Assembly: GCA_949294665.1 (NCBI GenBank)
Contig: CASFID010000002.1
Location: 1 to 46,499, forward strand
DNA length: 46,499 nucleotides
Reading direction: 5' to 3'
Source of the DNA: an uncultured Eubacteriales bacterium
GTDB lineage: Bacteria; Bacillota; Clostridia; Lachnospirales; Lachnospiraceae
Shown here: piece after piece, positions 23,551 through 33,677 of the stretch
Position numbering within the stretch: position 1 is the first letter of the stretch
Layout: every line of letters starts with the position of its first letter
Made by a program: the position numbers and the translations under genes
Notes under the pieces: model-generated
The model's database searches: none
Told to the model about the DNA's origin: nothing
Seen by the model: the letters and a program-made list of their open reading frames with translations, nothing else

Positions 23551-24840
23551 ATGAGTTTACAGGTAGAAAAATTAGAACATAATATGGCGAAGCTGACGAT
23601 CGAGGTGCCGGCGGAAAATGTAGAAAAGGCGCTTCAGGCCGCATATTTGAAAGAACGTGGAAAGATCAGCCTTCCGGGGTTCCGCAAGGGCAAAGTGCCG
23701 CGTCAGATGATCGAGAAAATGTACGGACCGGAAGTGTTCTATGACGAAGCCGCCAATCATATGATATCAGAGGCTTATGGGAATGCATACGATGAGTGTG
23801 AACTTGAGATCGTATCTCAGCCGAAAATCGACATCACACAGCTCGAGAAAGGCAAGCCGTTCATATTTACAGCGGAAGTTGCAGTGAAACCGGAAGTAAT
23901 ACTCGGTGAATATAAAGGCCTGAAAGTGGATAAAGTCTCTACAAGAGTGACGCAGAAGGAAGTGGACGAGGAGATCCAGAAAGAACTCGAGCGCAATGCG
24001 AGAACGATTGACGTGACAGACAGAGCCGTTCAGGATAAGGATCAGGTGACACTTGATTTTGAAGGTTTCGTAGACGGTGAAGCGTTCGAGGGAGGAAAAG
24101 GCGAAAAGTATCCGCTGACGATCGGATCGGGAGCCTTTATCCCGGGATTCGAGGAGCAGCTCATCGGCGCTGAGATCGGAAAAGAAGTGGAAGTCAATGT
24201 GAAGTTCCCGGAAGATTATCAGGCGAAAGAGCTTGCAGGAAAAGACGCAGTCTTCAAATGCACTGTGCATGAGATCAAGACGAAAGAGCTCCCTGAACTT
24301 GACGATGAGTTCGTGTCTGATGTATCCGACAAGAGCGAGACCGTAGACGATTACAGAGCAGAAGTAAAGGCGAAGATCAAAGAGCGCAAGGAAAACGAAG
24401 GAAAGCAGAAGAGAGAAGATCAGTCTGTCGAGCAGGCCGTTGCCAATGCGCAGATCGATATTCCGGAGCCTATGATCGATCTTCAGACAAGACAGATGTC
24501 TGACGATTTTGCCCGCCGCATTATGCAGCAGGGCATGAGCATGGAACAGTATTACCAGTTCACAGGTCTCACGGAAGAAAAGATGCTGGAAGAGTTCAGA
24601 CCGCAGGCTGAGAAGAGGATCCGCACAAGACTCGTGCTCGAAGCTATTGTAGCGGCGGAGAATATCGAAGTATCTGACGAGCGTCTCGACGAGGAACTGC
24701 AGAAGATGGCAGACTCCTACCAGATGGAGGTTGACAAGCTCAAAGAATTCATGGGCGACAATGAGAAGAAACAGATGAAAGACGACATTGCAGTCCAGGA
24801 AGCAGTGACGCTTATCGCAGACGCGGCAGTAGAGGCTTAA
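23551..24840 (+). CDS. tig: Trigger factor (ribosome-associated chaperone, peptidyl-prolyl isomerase)
   Basis: It binds nascent chains at the ribosome exit tunnel. The start at 23551 (MSLQVEKLEHN) follows AAGGAGGAAG; an upstream in-frame ATG at 23491 lacks such a site. The 429 residues include the ribosome-binding tail motif GFRKGKVPR (about 44-52), the FKBP-type isomerase domain (about 160-245, with DFEGFVDGEAFEGG) and the helical chaperone C-terminus. It heads the usual tig-clpP-clpX-lon cluster, with a terminator after it. Confidence 0.97.
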   Translation: MSLQVEKLEHNMAKLTIEVPAENVEKALQAAYLKERGKISLPGFRKGKVPRQMIEKMYGPEVFYDEAANHMISEAYGNAYDECELEIVSQPKIDITQLEKGKPFIFTAEVAVKPEVILGEYKGLKVDKVSTRVTQKEVDEEIQKELERNARTIDVTDRAVQDKDQVTLDFEGFVDGEAFEGGKGEKYPLTIGSGAFIPGFEEQLIGAEIGKEVEVNVKFPEDYQAKELAGKDAVFKCTVHEIKTKELPELDDEFVSDVSDKSETVDDYRAEVKAKIKERKENEGKQKREDQSVEQAVANAQIDIPEPMIDLQTRQMSDDFARRIMQQGMSMEQYYQFTGLTEEKMLEEFRPQAEKRIRTRLVLEAIVAAENIEVSDERLDEELQKMADSYQMEVDKLKEFMGDNEKKQMKDDIAVQEAVTLIADAAVEA

Positions 24841-24854
24841 GCAGAATGTTAGAG

Positions 24855-24893
24855 AAAGGTGTGCCGCACGGCGCACCTTTTACACCTTTTTGA
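24855..24893 (+). terminator. Terminator after tig
   Basis: AAAGGTGTGCCG (24855-24866) pairs with CGGCGCACCTTT (24869-24880), followed by T-rich TACACCTTTTT. Confidence 0.75.
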
Positions 24894-24975
24894 GGCTTTA
24901 TTGCAGGAAAGTCTCCGAACAGAAGATACACAAACACAAGAATATGACAGATTATAAAGAAAGAAGGCATGACTT

Positions 24976-25557
24976 ATGAGTTTAGTACCTTATGTCATCG
25001 AACAGACGAGCCGCGGCGAGCGGTCCTATGACATTTATTCAAGACTTTTAAAGGAGAGGATCATATTCCTCGGAGAGGAAGTAAACGACGTGTCGGCCAG
25101 CGTGGTCGTGGCGCAGCTGCTTTTCCTCGAAGCGGATGATCCGGATAAGGATATCCAGTTATATATCAACAGTCCGGGAGGTTCTGTTACAGCGGGGCTT
25201 GCGATCTATGACACGATGCAGTACATTAAGTGCGACGTGTCTACCGTGTGCATCGGCATGGCTGCCAGCATGGGGGCGTTCCTCCTCTCCGGAGGCAAGA
25301 AAGGCAAACGATTCGCGCTTCCCAACGCGGAGATCATGATCCACCAGCCGTCAGGCGGCGCCCAGGGACAGGCGACGGAGATCCAGATCGCTGCCGAGCA
25401 CATCCTCCGCACGAAACAGAAATTAAACGAGATCCTCGCGGCGAATACAGGGCAGGATCTTGAGACGATCAAAGCCGATACAGAGAGAGACAATTTCATG
25501 TCCGCGGAAGAGGCTAAGGCATACGGTCTGATCGACGAAGTGATCGTCAACCACTAA
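24976..25557 (+). CDS. clpP: ATP-dependent Clp protease proteolytic subunit
   Basis: This serine peptidase forms the tetradecameric chamber fed by ClpX. The 193 residues are typical. The triad is readable: Ser in GMAASMGAF (about residue 97), His in IMIHQPSGG (about 122) and Asp in the following helix region (about 171). The N-terminal [20 protein letters not shown] is canonical. The clpX start lies 21 bases after the stop, so the two are probably co-transcribed. Confidence 0.98.
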   Translation: MSLVPYVIEQTSRGERSYDIYSRLLKERIIFLGEEVNDVSASVVVAQLLFLEADDPDKDIQLYINSPGGSVTAGLAIYDTMQYIKCDVSTVCIGMAASMGAFLLSGGKKGKRFALPNAEIMIHQPSGGAQGQATEIQIAAEHILRTKQKLNEILAANTGQDLETIKADTERDNFMSAEEAKAYGLIDEVIVNH

Positions 25558-25578
25558 TGTCAGTATGAGGTGAAAAAT

Positions 25579-26850
25579 ATGTCAGGAAAAGTGATGGATG
25601 ATATCGTAAGATGTTCCTTTTGCAATAAAACGCAGGCTCAGGTGAGAAAGCTGATCGCAGGGCCCAATGGCACATATATCTGCGACGAGTGTATCGGCAT
25701 CTGCTCTGAGATCATAGAAGAGGAACTCGACTACAGCGACAGCAGCGCGTTCGACGATATCAATCTGCTGACGCCGGAGGAGATAAAAGAATTCCTCGAC
25801 GACTATGTGATCGGACAGGAAGAGGCGAAAAAAGTCCTCTCGGTGGCAGTGTACAATCATTATAAAAGGATCATGGCGGAGCAGGATCTCGGAGTGGAAC
25901 TCCAGAAAAGCAATATTCTCATGCTTGGTCCTACAGGATGTGGAAAGACGCTTCTCGCGCAGACGCTTGCGAAGATATTAAATGTACCGTTCGCGATAGC
26001 TGACGCTACTGCGCTGACAGAGGCGGGCTATGTGGGAGAGGATGTGGAGAATATCCTTCTCAAAGTCATACAGGCTGCAGATGGGGATATCGAACGTGCC
26101 GAACACGGCATTATTTATATCGACGAGATCGACAAGATCACAAGAAAGTCTGAGAACCCGTCTATTACCCGCGACGTATCAGGCGAAGGCGTACAGCAGG
26201 CGCTCCTTAAGATCATCGAGGGTACGGTGGCGTCTGTGCCTCCCCAGGGAGGAAGGAAACATCCGCATCAGGAGCTGATCCAGATCGACACGACAAATAT
26301 CCTGTTTATCTGCGGCGGCGCATTTGAGGGAATCGACAAGATCATCGAGACGCGTCTCGACCGAAAATCGATCGGTTTCAATGCGGAGATCGCGGCGAAG
26401 CATGAATATGACATGGACGTGCTGCTCCACGAGGTACTGCCGCAGGATCTTGTGAAATATGGACTTATCCCGGAGCTTGTTGGAAGACTGCCTGTCACTG
26501 TTTCTTTGGATCTTCTTGACAAGGAAGCGCTGATACGCATCCTGACCGAGCCGAAGAGCGCGATCGTCAAACAGTATCAGAAGCTGCTGGAACTTGACGG
26601 CGTGAAGCTTGAGTTCGACAAAGAAGCTCTGACAGCCATAGCTGAGACGACTCTCGCGCGAAAGACAGGGGCGAGAGGCCTGCGCGCTATTATGGAGAAT
26701 ATTATGATGGATACGATGTTCCGGGTGCCTTCGGACGAGACGATCAAAGAGTGCCGGATCACGAAGGACGCAGTGCTCGGCAAAGGGGAGCCGCTGTATA
26801 TCCGCGACGACGGGGAGCGCAGATCCTTCCTGACGTCAGAGAGTGCATAA
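25579..26850 (+). CDS. clpX: ATP-dependent Clp protease ATP-binding subunit ClpX
   Basis: This hexameric AAA+ unfoldase delivers substrates to ClpP. The start at 25579 ([14 protein letters not shown]) follows GAGGTG; a GTG three codons earlier overlaps that site. The 423 residues contain the N-terminal C4 zinc-binding domain ([18 protein letters not shown]), Walker A GPTGCGKT (about residue 118), Walker [11 protein letters not shown], and the ClpP-contacting IGF loop, here SIGFNAE. A strong hairpin closes the transcript before lon. Confidence 0.98.
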   Translation: MSGKVMDDIVRCSFCNKTQAQVRKLIAGPNGTYICDECIGICSEIIEEELDYSDSSAFDDINLLTPEEIKEFLDDYVIGQEEAKKVLSVAVYNHYKRIMAEQDLGVELQKSNILMLGPTGCGKTLLAQTLAKILNVPFAIADATALTEAGYVGEDVENILLKVIQAADGDIERAEHGIIYIDEIDKITRKSENPSITRDVSGEGVQQALLKIIEGTVASVPPQGGRKHPHQELIQIDTTNILFICGGAFEGIDKIIETRLDRKSIGFNAEIAAKHEYDMDVLLHEVLPQDLVKYGLIPELVGRLPVTVSLDLLDKEALIRILTEPKSAIVKQYQKLLELDGVKLEFDKEALTAIAETTLARKTGARGLRAIMENIMMDTMFRVPSDETIKECRITKDAVLGKGEPLYIRDDGERRSFLTSESA

Positions 26851-26905
26851 GATGTGAAATTGACTACGGCATCAGTGCAGTTGCTGCGCTGGCCGTGGTA
26901 TTGCG

Positions 26906-26945
26906 TCGGATAGGGGAAGGGAATCTTCCCCTATCCGATTCTTAA
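26906..26945 (+). terminator. Strong hairpin between clpX and lon
   Basis: TCGGATAGGGGAAG (26906-26919) and CTTCCCCTATCCGA (26925-26938) form a perfect 14-base stem with a 5-base loop, followed by TTCTTAAT. It would terminate or attenuate transcription between clpX and lon; lon has no clear promoter in the 30 bases left after it. Confidence 0.75.
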
Positions 26946-26973
26946 TCGGGGGTAACATTCAGGAGGAGAACGA

Positions 26974-29295
26974 ATGGACAACGAGATAAAAAGTCTGCCG
27001 ATGGTCGCCCTCAGAGGGATGACGATCATGCCTGAGATGGTCGTGCATTTTGATGTGAGCAGAGAACGCTCCATCGCCGCGATCCAGGAGGCTATGGTAG
27101 AAGAACAGAAGATATTCCTGACTGCACAGAAGTCCATTGACACGGAGGATCCGGGGAAGGAGGACGTTCATGAAGTCGGGACGGTAGGTACGATAAAACA
27201 GATCATCAAGCTGCCAAAGCATATTGTAAGAGTGCTTGTCTCAGGGGAGACGAGAGGGCGTTTAAAAGAGATCGAATACAAAGAACCGTATCTCAGAGCA
27301 AAGGTTGAAGTGATCGAAGAGAGCGACACGCCGATATCTGACGACTTAAACGGCGAAGCTATGGAGCGGGGGCTCAAAGACATGCTCGTCGAGTATGCTG
27401 CGAAAAACGGTAAGATGTCAAAGGAATCTGTATCTCAGCTTGTTGAGGTCAAAGGGGTGAGGAAGCTTGTCGATGAGATCGCGGCCAATATACCGCTCTA
27501 TTATACGGATCAGCAGGAGATATTAGACGAGACGGATTTGAAGAAACGCTATGAGAAACTCGCCTTTAAGCTGGTCAATGAAGTCCAGATCATGAATATC
27601 AAAGAAGAGATCCAGAAAAAGGTCAAAGAGCGGGTGGACAAACATCAGCGTGAATATATCCTGAGAGAACAGTTAAAACTGATACGTGAGGAGCTCGGAG
27701 AGGACTCCACCATATCCGATGCGGAAGAGTTTGAAAATGAAAGAAAAAAACTCAGAGCGCCAAGGGAAGTAAAAGAAAAACTGCAGAAAGAGATCAACAG
27801 GTTCAAGAGCTCTATGAACTCCCCGGCGGAGAGCGGCGTAATACGTACTTATATCGAAACGCTTCTTGAAATGCCGTGGAACAAAGCGGCGAAAGATAAT
27901 AACGATATCGAATACGCGAAAAGGATACTCGATGAGGATCATTATGGCCTGGAACAGGTCAAGGAGCGGATCCTCGAATTCCTTGCGGTGAGGACGCTGA
28001 CGAAGAAAGGGGACAGTCCGATCCTCTGTCTCGTAGGACCGCCGGGCACAGGAAAGACCTCCATCGCGAAGTCGCTTGCACGGGCGATGAAAAAGCCCTA
28101 TGTGAGGATCTCCCTGGGCGGTGTGCGGGACGAAGCGGAAATCCGTGGTCATCGCAAGACATATGTGGGAGCGATGCCGGGACGGATCGCGAACGGTATA
28201 CGGACAGCCGGCGTCAAAAATCCGGTCATGCTCCTGGATGAGATCGACAAAGTGAGTACGGACTACAAAGGAGATACCTTTTCCGCACTTCTGGAAGTGC
28301 TGGATGCAGAGCAGAACAGCAGGTTCCGGGACCATTATCTGGAAGTCCCTCTTGATCTGTCGGAAGTGATGTTCATTACGACAGCGAACACACTGCAGAC
28401 GATCCCCAGACCACTACTTGACCGAATGGAAGTTATCGAGATCAGTAGTTATACGGAAAATGAAAAGCTGCATATCGCTATGGAACACCTGATCCCGAAA
28501 CAGCTTGAAAAACACGGCCTTACGCCGGAGCAGCTTACTTTCAGCAGGCATTCGATCTGGAAGATGGCGCGCAATTATACGAAAGAGGCGGGCGTGCGTC
28601 AGCTCGAGCGCGAGATCGGCAATGTGTGCCGGAAAGCGGCCAAAGAGATACTGACAACGGACCGAGAGAAGATCCATGTGACAGACAGAAATATACACAG
28701 ATTCCTCGGCAAAGAGAAATATACCTTCCAGATGGCGAATCCCGCGCCGGAGATCGGCATCGTGCGGGGACTTGCCTGGACAAGTGTGGGCGGTGATACA
28801 CTGCAGATCGAAGTCAATGTGATGCCGGGAAGCGGCGAACTTATGCTGACCGGACAGCTCGGGGATGTGATGAAAGAATCGGCCAGGGCGGGGATCAGTT
28901 ATATCCGTTCTGTAAGCAGTAACTTTGAGATCCCCGAAGATTTCTTTGAAAAGCATGACATCCATGTCCACATACCGGAGGGGGCGGTGCCAAAGGACGG
29001 TCCGTCCGCCGGCATTACGATGGCGACTGCCATGCTTTCTGCCATTACGGAGCGGCGCGTGAGATCCGATCTTGCCATGACCGGCGAGATCACGCTGCGC
29101 GGACGCGTGCTTCCTATCGGCGGGCTCAAAGAGAAGCTGCTTGCAGCGAAGAGCGCAGGAATGAAAACGGTGCTTGTCCCGAAAGAAAACGCGACGGACG
29201 TCGGAGAACTCTCCTCTGAGATCACAAAGGGACTCGAAGTTATATATGTAGAGAACATGGACGAAGTGCTGAAAGAGGCGCTGACAGAATCATAA
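26974..29295 (+). CDS. lon: Endopeptidase La (Lon protease)
   Basis: This ATP-dependent AAA+ serine protease degrades misfolded and regulatory proteins. The 773 residues are full length for LonA. The N-terminal substrate domain starts with SLPMVALRGMTIMP. The coiled-coil middle region includes HQREYILREQLKLIREELGE. Walker A is GPPGTGKTS (near residue 355). The proteolytic domain carries the catalytic Ser in PKDGPSAG (about 674) and Lys in LAAKSAGMKTV (about 717). AGGAGGAG precedes the start. Confidence 0.98.
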   Translation: MDNEIKSLPMVALRGMTIMPEMVVHFDVSRERSIAAIQEAMVEEQKIFLTAQKSIDTEDPGKEDVHEVGTVGTIKQIIKLPKHIVRVLVSGETRGRLKEIEYKEPYLRAKVEVIEESDTPISDDLNGEAMERGLKDMLVEYAAKNGKMSKESVSQLVEVKGVRKLVDEIAANIPLYYTDQQEILDETDLKKRYEKLAFKLVNEVQIMNIKEEIQKKVKERVDKHQREYILREQLKLIREELGEDSTISDAEEFENERKKLRAPREVKEKLQKEINRFKSSMNSPAESGVIRTYIETLLEMPWNKAAKDNNDIEYAKRILDEDHYGLEQVKERILEFLAVRTLTKKGDSPILCLVGPPGTGKTSIAKSLARAMKKPYVRISLGGVRDEAEIRGHRKTYVGAMPGRIANGIRTAGVKNPVMLLDEIDKVSTDYKGDTFSALLEVLDAEQNSRFRDHYLEVPLDLSEVMFITTANTLQTIPRPLLDRMEVIEISSYTENEKLHIAMEHLIPKQLEKHGLTPEQLTFSRHSIWKMARNYTKEAGVRQLEREIGNVCRKAAKEILTTDREKIHVTDRNIHRFLGKEKYTFQMANPAPEIGIVRGLAWTSVGGDTLQIEVNVMPGSGELMLTGQLGDVMKESARAGISYIRSVSSNFEIPEDFFEKHDIHVHIPEGAVPKDGPSAGITMATAMLSAITERRVRSDLAMTGEITLRGRVLPIGGLKEKLLAAKSAGMKTVLVPKENATDVGELSSEITKGLEVIYVENMDEVLKEALTES

Positions 29296-29360
29296 AGCAC
29301 CGGGCGGTCCCGCCCGGGCGTAAGTGGCGCCGGATGATATGGCGCCGACAGGAGAAAGTT

Positions 29361-29975
29361 ATGATAATAAGAAGCATAGACCTGGAGACTGTGTGCGGCG
29401 TGACAAGTAAACTGCCGGAAAATGACAGACCAGAGGTCGCATTTGCGGGGAAATCAAACGTCGGGAAATCCTCTCTTATCAATGCCCTCATGAACAGAAA
29501 ATCATATGCGCGTATCTCCGCGACACCGGGGAAGACGCAGACGATCAATTTCTATAATATCAACAGGGAACTCTATCTGGTGGATCTGCCCGGTTACGGT
29601 TACGCCAGAGTCTCGGAAAAGGAGAAAGAGCAGTGGGGGAGGATGATCGAGAGATATCTGCATAGTTCCAAGCAGTTAAGAGCGGTCTTTCTGCTCATAG
29701 ATATCCGGCATGCCCCGTCCGCAAACGATAAGATGATGTACCGCTGGGTGGTGGAACAGGGGTATCAGCCGGTCATCATCGCGACAAAGCTCGACAAGAT
29801 CAAGAGAAGTCAGGTACAAAAGCATGTGAAGATGATCCGGGAAGGACTGGAACTTGTTCCGGGGACAAAAGTAATCCCATTCTCTTCATCGACGAAGCAG
29901 GGGAGAGAGGAGATATGGGACCTGATCGGGACAGAATGCTTTGAGACGAACGAGGAGGGGAACGATGGAGAATAA
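29361..29975 (+). CDS. engB: Ribosome biogenesis GTP-binding protein EngB/YsxC
   Basis: This GTPase is needed for large-subunit assembly. The start at 29361 (MIIRSIDLETVCG) follows AGGAG; 204 residues. GTPase motifs are in order: G1 GKSNVGKSS, G3 DLPGYG, G4 ATKLDK and G5 FSSSTKQG. It is downstream of lon as in many clostridia, separated by a GC-rich hairpin (CCGGGCGG/CCGCCCGG). It overlaps the next gene by 11 bases. Confidence 0.96.
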   Translation: MIIRSIDLETVCGVTSKLPENDRPEVAFAGKSNVGKSSLINALMNRKSYARISATPGKTQTINFYNINRELYLVDLPGYGYARVSEKEKEQWGRMIERYLHSSKQLRAVFLLIDIRHAPSANDKMMYRWVVEQGYQPVIIATKLDKIKRSQVQKHVKMIREGLELVPGTKVIPFSSSTKQGREEIWDLIGTECFETNEEGNDGE

Positions 29976-31098
29976 TCGTCCTTACTGGCAGGTGGCATTA
30001 AGACTGGTGTTCAGCCTCGTGGCAACGGTGGCATTTGTGGTTATTGGCTGGAATCTGCTGCGGTTTTTCGTACCGTTTGTGATCGGATGGATCATCGCGG
30101 CAATAGCAACGCCGCTTGTCAACTGGCTGGAGAAGCGGCTGCGTATCGTTAAGAAACTTGGATCAGCTCTGATCGTTATACTTGTGCTGGGACTTATAGT
30201 GCTGGCGCTCTATTTCGGGATCAGCCGTCTTGTAGTGGAAATAAGTGATCTGATACAGAATTTCCCGGAGATGTACGAACAGCTGGAGGCAGGACTGCGC
30301 CAGATCGGAGATACGCTCTCGGGGATCTTTGAACGTCTTCCATCGGGGATCCAGAACGGATGGAATGCAGTGGTTGAGAATCTTGACCAGTATATGGGGA
30401 ATCTTGTGTCCAACATAAGTGAACCGACAGTTACGGCGGCGGGAAATATTGCCAAGAGCGTGCCCTATTATCTGATCTCTGTCCTCGTTTCAGTGCTCTC
30501 TGCATACTTTTTCATCATACAGAGAGAAGAGGTGCTGAGCTGGACAAAGAAAATCTCGCCTGAATCCGTACAGAAACGGATGACTCTCGTGATGGACAAT
30601 CTGCGGTATGCCGTGGGCGGATATTTCAAGGCGCAGTTCAAGATCATGTGCATCGTGTTCGTGATCCTGCTTGTAGGTCTGGGCGCTCTGGGCACGGGGT
30701 ATTTTGTCCTTGTGGCATTCCTGATCGCATTCCTTGATTTCCTGCCTTTCTTCGGCACAGGGACCGCTATGATACCATGGGCTGTCTATGAGTTTTTCAT
30801 GGGAGACTACAAGATGACGGTCGCACTTGTCGTCATTTATGTGATCACTCAGGCCGTACATCAGCTTCTGCAGCCGAAGCTCGTGGCGGACAGCGTGGGG
30901 CTCAATCCTCTGGTTACGCTGATCCTGCTCTACATCGGCTACCGGATGGGAGGCATTCTTTGGATGATTCTCGCAGTGCCGATCGGCATGGTGCTCATCA
31001 ACATGTGTCAGGCGGGAGCGTTCGACTATATCATTGACGATGTGAAGATACTTGTGTACGGAATCCTCGGTCTCAGAGAAGAACCAAAAGAACATTGA
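29965..31098 (+). CDS. AI-2E family transporter
   Basis: The 377-residue membrane protein starts at 29965 behind GAGGAGGGG, inside the end of engB. Hydrophobic segments at about 13-45 and 65-90 are followed by a soluble amphipathic region and five or so C-terminal helices, the AI-2E/UPF0118 layout. PFFGTGTAMIPW and the QxxxQPKLVADSVGLNPL motif (about 293-315) are hallmarks. Family members have been linked to autoinducer-2 export or cation/proton exchange; the substrate here is unknown. Confidence 0.9.
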   Translation: MENNRPYWQVALRLVFSLVATVAFVVIGWNLLRFFVPFVIGWIIAAIATPLVNWLEKRLRIVKKLGSALIVILVLGLIVLALYFGISRLVVEISDLIQNFPEMYEQLEAGLRQIGDTLSGIFERLPSGIQNGWNAVVENLDQYMGNLVSNISEPTVTAAGNIAKSVPYYLISVLVSVLSAYFFIIQREEVLSWTKKISPESVQKRMTLVMDNLRYAVGGYFKAQFKIMCIVFVILLVGLGALGTGYFVLVAFLIAFLDFLPFFGTGTAMIPWAVYEFFMGDYKMTVALVVIYVITQAVHQLLQPKLVADSVGLNPLVTLILLYIGYRMGGILWMILAVPIGMVLINMCQAGAFDYIIDDVKILVYGILGLREEPKEH

Positions 31099-31200
31099 AA
31101 AACGGATGCATGTATGATATGATGTTTAAGGGTAAACGCCCTTGTATGTTACAGGATATAATACAGAATATTTCAAAATGATCACAGGAGGTAACAGGTT

Positions 31201-31362
31201 ATGAAAAAATATGTCTGCGACGTATGCGGTTACATTTACGACGAGGAGACGGGAGATCCGGATAACGGGATCGAAGCCGGCACGAAATGGGAAGATGTTC
31301 CGGACGATTTCCTCTGTCCGCTGTGTGGAGTGGGAAAAGATCAGTTTTCAGAAGTTGAATAA
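31201..31362 (+). CDS. Rubredoxin
   Basis: The 53-residue electron carrier has one Fe(Cys)4 site: C6-x-x-C9-G-Y in [11 protein letters not shown] and C39-x-x-C42-G in [10 protein letters not shown]. Length and residues such as GDPDNGI and WEDVPDDF are canonical. AGGAGG lies 9 bases before the ATG. A TATAAT (31157-31162) is a likely -10. In anaerobes it passes electrons to oxygen- and peroxide-detoxifying enzymes; no partner gene is adjacent. Confidence 0.97.
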   Translation: MKKYVCDVCGYIYDEETGDPDNGIEAGTKWEDVPDDFLCPLCGVGKDQFSEVE

Positions 31363-31382
31363 TCCCGCTTGATAAGATGGGT

Positions 31383-31429
31383 AAACTGCCGTCCCACGGA
31401 CCTTTGCGGAGGAGTGGGGCGGCAGTTTT
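31383..31429 (+). terminator. Rho-independent terminator after rubredoxin
   Basis: AAACTGCCGTCCCAC (31383-31397) pairs with GTGGGGCGGCAGTTTT (31414-31429), with the T run formed by the end of the stem. Confidence 0.85.
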
Positions 31430-31523
31430 CTGTATCGGCGGCGGATGGGGAAAACGAGCTCACTGTCCGATCCGGCAATAGACAGGAGATACAGAATATA
31501 AACGAGAATTGGGGGGACTATTC

Positions 31524-32192
31524 ATGGAAAAAAAAGAGAAGTTTGCTTCAGATACTTCAGGACGAAGTGCGGTGGACTGGGCGAAAGCGCTGATCCTCCT
31601 GCTGCTCGGGCTGACAGTCGCCCATCTCGGAGTTACCCTGTTCCTGTTATCCGAGCTTGGGACGGATACTTTTACAGTATTTATCCAGGGACTTTCCAGG
31701 ATATTCGGACTCACTGTGGGTACGGTCCATGTGATCGTACTGTGTATCCTCATGGTTGTGATGCTGCTCACTACAAAAGGGTATGTAAAGCCGGGCACCG
31801 TCGTATGCGCATTCTGCGGCGGGCCGATCATCGACCTGTTCAGCTGGCTTCTGGGCGGATATATCAATGCAGAGGCCGGAATGGCGGTGCGTATCATCAG
31901 CATGTTGCTTGGCTGTGTGGTCCTGGCTGCGGGAATGTCCCTTGTCATTAACAGCAATGCCGGGACAGGGCCAAATGACCTTATCGCGGTCATCCTGTCG
32001 GATAAGATCGAACGTGTGGAATTTCGCTGGGTGAGAGTCGGATGTGATCTTTTTTTCGTTGTCCTGGGCTTCATTCTTGGCGGCACGGTAGGAGCAGGTA
32101 CAGTGGTCGCGGTATTTCTGACAGGTCCTCTCGTACAGTTCTGGCTGCCGAAAACAAAAAGGCTCGTGCAGGCTGTGCTCCACGAGGGGTAA
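31524..32192 (+). CDS. YczE/YitT-like integral membrane protein
   Basis: The 222-residue protein starts at ATG 31524 behind TTGGGGGGA. Five hydrophobic segments are visible (about 17-40, 50-75, 78-100, 110-135 and 165-190). The GTGPNDLIAVILS motif near residue 155, with LGTDTFTVFIQG near 42, is typical of the YczE family of unknown function. It has a short cytoplasmic N-terminus. No functional prediction is justified beyond a membrane protein. Confidence 0.78.
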   Translation: MEKKEKFASDTSGRSAVDWAKALILLLLGLTVAHLGVTLFLLSELGTDTFTVFIQGLSRIFGLTVGTVHVIVLCILMVVMLLTTKGYVKPGTVVCAFCGGPIIDLFSWLLGGYINAEAGMAVRIISMLLGCVVLAAGMSLVINSNAGTGPNDLIAVILSDKIERVEFRWVRVGCDLFFVVLGFILGGTVGAGTVVAVFLTGPLVQFWLPKTKRLVQAVLHEG

Positions 32193-32265
32193 GAGTCCTG
32201 GGGGACGGCAGCCGGTCGGCTCCGGCAGCGGCAGGGACTTTAGTGTGGGAAAGGAACGAACAAAT

Positions 32266-33654
32266 ATGAGTAGATATGATGTGATCATAATCGGGGCAGG
32301 GCCGGGGGGAATCTTTGCGGCCTATGAGCTGGTGCAGAAAGCGCCGCAGCTTAAGGTGGCGGTATTCGAGTCGGGTAATCCGCTTGAGAAGAGAAAATGT
32401 CCCATTGACGGAAAGAAGGTAAAGAGCTGCATTAACTGCCGGACATGTGCGATCATGAGCGGATTCGGCGGCGCAGGCGCATTTTCGGACGGGAAATATA
32501 ATATCACGAATGATTTCGGCGGCACACTCTACGAATATATCGGGAAGGAGACTGCCGTCGATCTGATGAACTATGTCGATGAGATCAATGTGCGCTACGG
32601 CGGAGAGGGGACGAAGATGTATTCGACTGCAGGCACGAAGTTCAAGAAGCTGTGCATGCAGAACAAACTGAAGCTTTTGGACGCGTCGGTCCGTCATCTC
32701 GGGACAGATATCAACTACATCGTTCTGGAAAATATGTTCAAAGAGCTCAAAGAGAAAGTAGAGTTTCATTTCAACCGTCATGTGGATACTCTCGATAAGA
32801 CGGAGAATGGCTATCGGGTGACAAGCGCTGGAGAGACAGACGAGTGTACACGCTGCATCGTCTCTGTCGGAAGGAGCGGCAGTAAATGGATGGAGAAAAT
32901 CTGTGAGGGACTGGATATCCCAACAAAGTCAAACCGAGTGGATATCGGCGTGCGAGTAGAACTTCCGGCTGTGATCTTCTCCCACCTGACAGATGAACTC
33001 TATGAGAGCAAGATCGTATACCGCACAGAAAAATTCGAGGATAAAGTGCGTACGTTCTGTATGAATCCTTACGGCATCGTCGTAAATGAGAATACGAACG
33101 GCATCGTAACAGTGAATGGACACAGCTATGAGGATCCTGAGAAACAGACAGAGAATACCAATTTTGCTCTGCTTGTGGAGAAGCATTTCTCAGAGCCGTT
33201 CAAGGACAGTAACGGATACGGGGAGAGCATTGCGCGTTTGTCCAACATGCTCGGCGGCGGTGTGCTTGTCCAGCGGTTCGGAGACCTGATCCGCGGCAGA
33301 AGGAGCACTGCGAAGCGTATAGAGGAAGGCTTTGTCCGTCCGACGCTCTCTGCGGAACCCGGAGATCTGAGCCTTGTGCTCCCGAAGCGTATTCTGGACG
33401 GCATCATCGAAATGGTGTATGCGCTTGACAAGATCGCACCGGGAACAGCAAACGACGATACTCTGCTCTACGGCGTGGAAGTGAAATTTTACAATATGGA
33501 AGTAAAGCTCAATGAACATCTTGAGACGAACCATAAAGGGCTCTACGTGATCGGAGACGGGAGTGGGGTAACCCACTCTCTCTCCCACGCGTCTGCAAGC
33601 GGCGTATATGTTGCGCGTGAGATCGCAGGAGATGAAAGTATAATGGCAAAATAA
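32266..33654 (+). CDS. FAD-dependent oxidoreductase (COG2509-type)
   Basis: The 462-residue cytoplasmic flavoprotein starts at 32266 behind AAAGGAAC. The N-terminal FAD-binding Rossmann motif is VIIIGAGPGGIFAAYEL. A Cys-rich stretch, CPIDGKKVKSCINCRTCAIM (about 45-64), is followed by SGFGGAGAFSDGKYN, which is characteristic of this uncharacterised dehydrogenase group. The C-terminal FAD motif is LYVIGDGSGVTHSLSHASASG. The four cysteines could hold a metal or cluster. Substrate is unknown. Confidence 0.85.
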   Translation: MSRYDVIIIGAGPGGIFAAYELVQKAPQLKVAVFESGNPLEKRKCPIDGKKVKSCINCRTCAIMSGFGGAGAFSDGKYNITNDFGGTLYEYIGKETAVDLMNYVDEINVRYGGEGTKMYSTAGTKFKKLCMQNKLKLLDASVRHLGTDINYIVLENMFKELKEKVEFHFNRHVDTLDKTENGYRVTSAGETDECTRCIVSVGRSGSKWMEKICEGLDIPTKSNRVDIGVRVELPAVIFSHLTDELYESKIVYRTEKFEDKVRTFCMNPYGIVVNENTNGIVTVNGHSYEDPEKQTENTNFALLVEKHFSEPFKDSNGYGESIARLSNMLGGGVLVQRFGDLIRGRRSTAKRIEEGFVRPTLSAEPGDLSLVLPKRILDGIIEMVYALDKIAPGTANDDTLLYGVEVKFYNMEVKLNEHLETNHKGLYVIGDGSGVTHSLSHASASGVYVAREIAGDESIMAK

Positions 33655-33677
33655 ACGACGTATGACAAGGAGACGGA

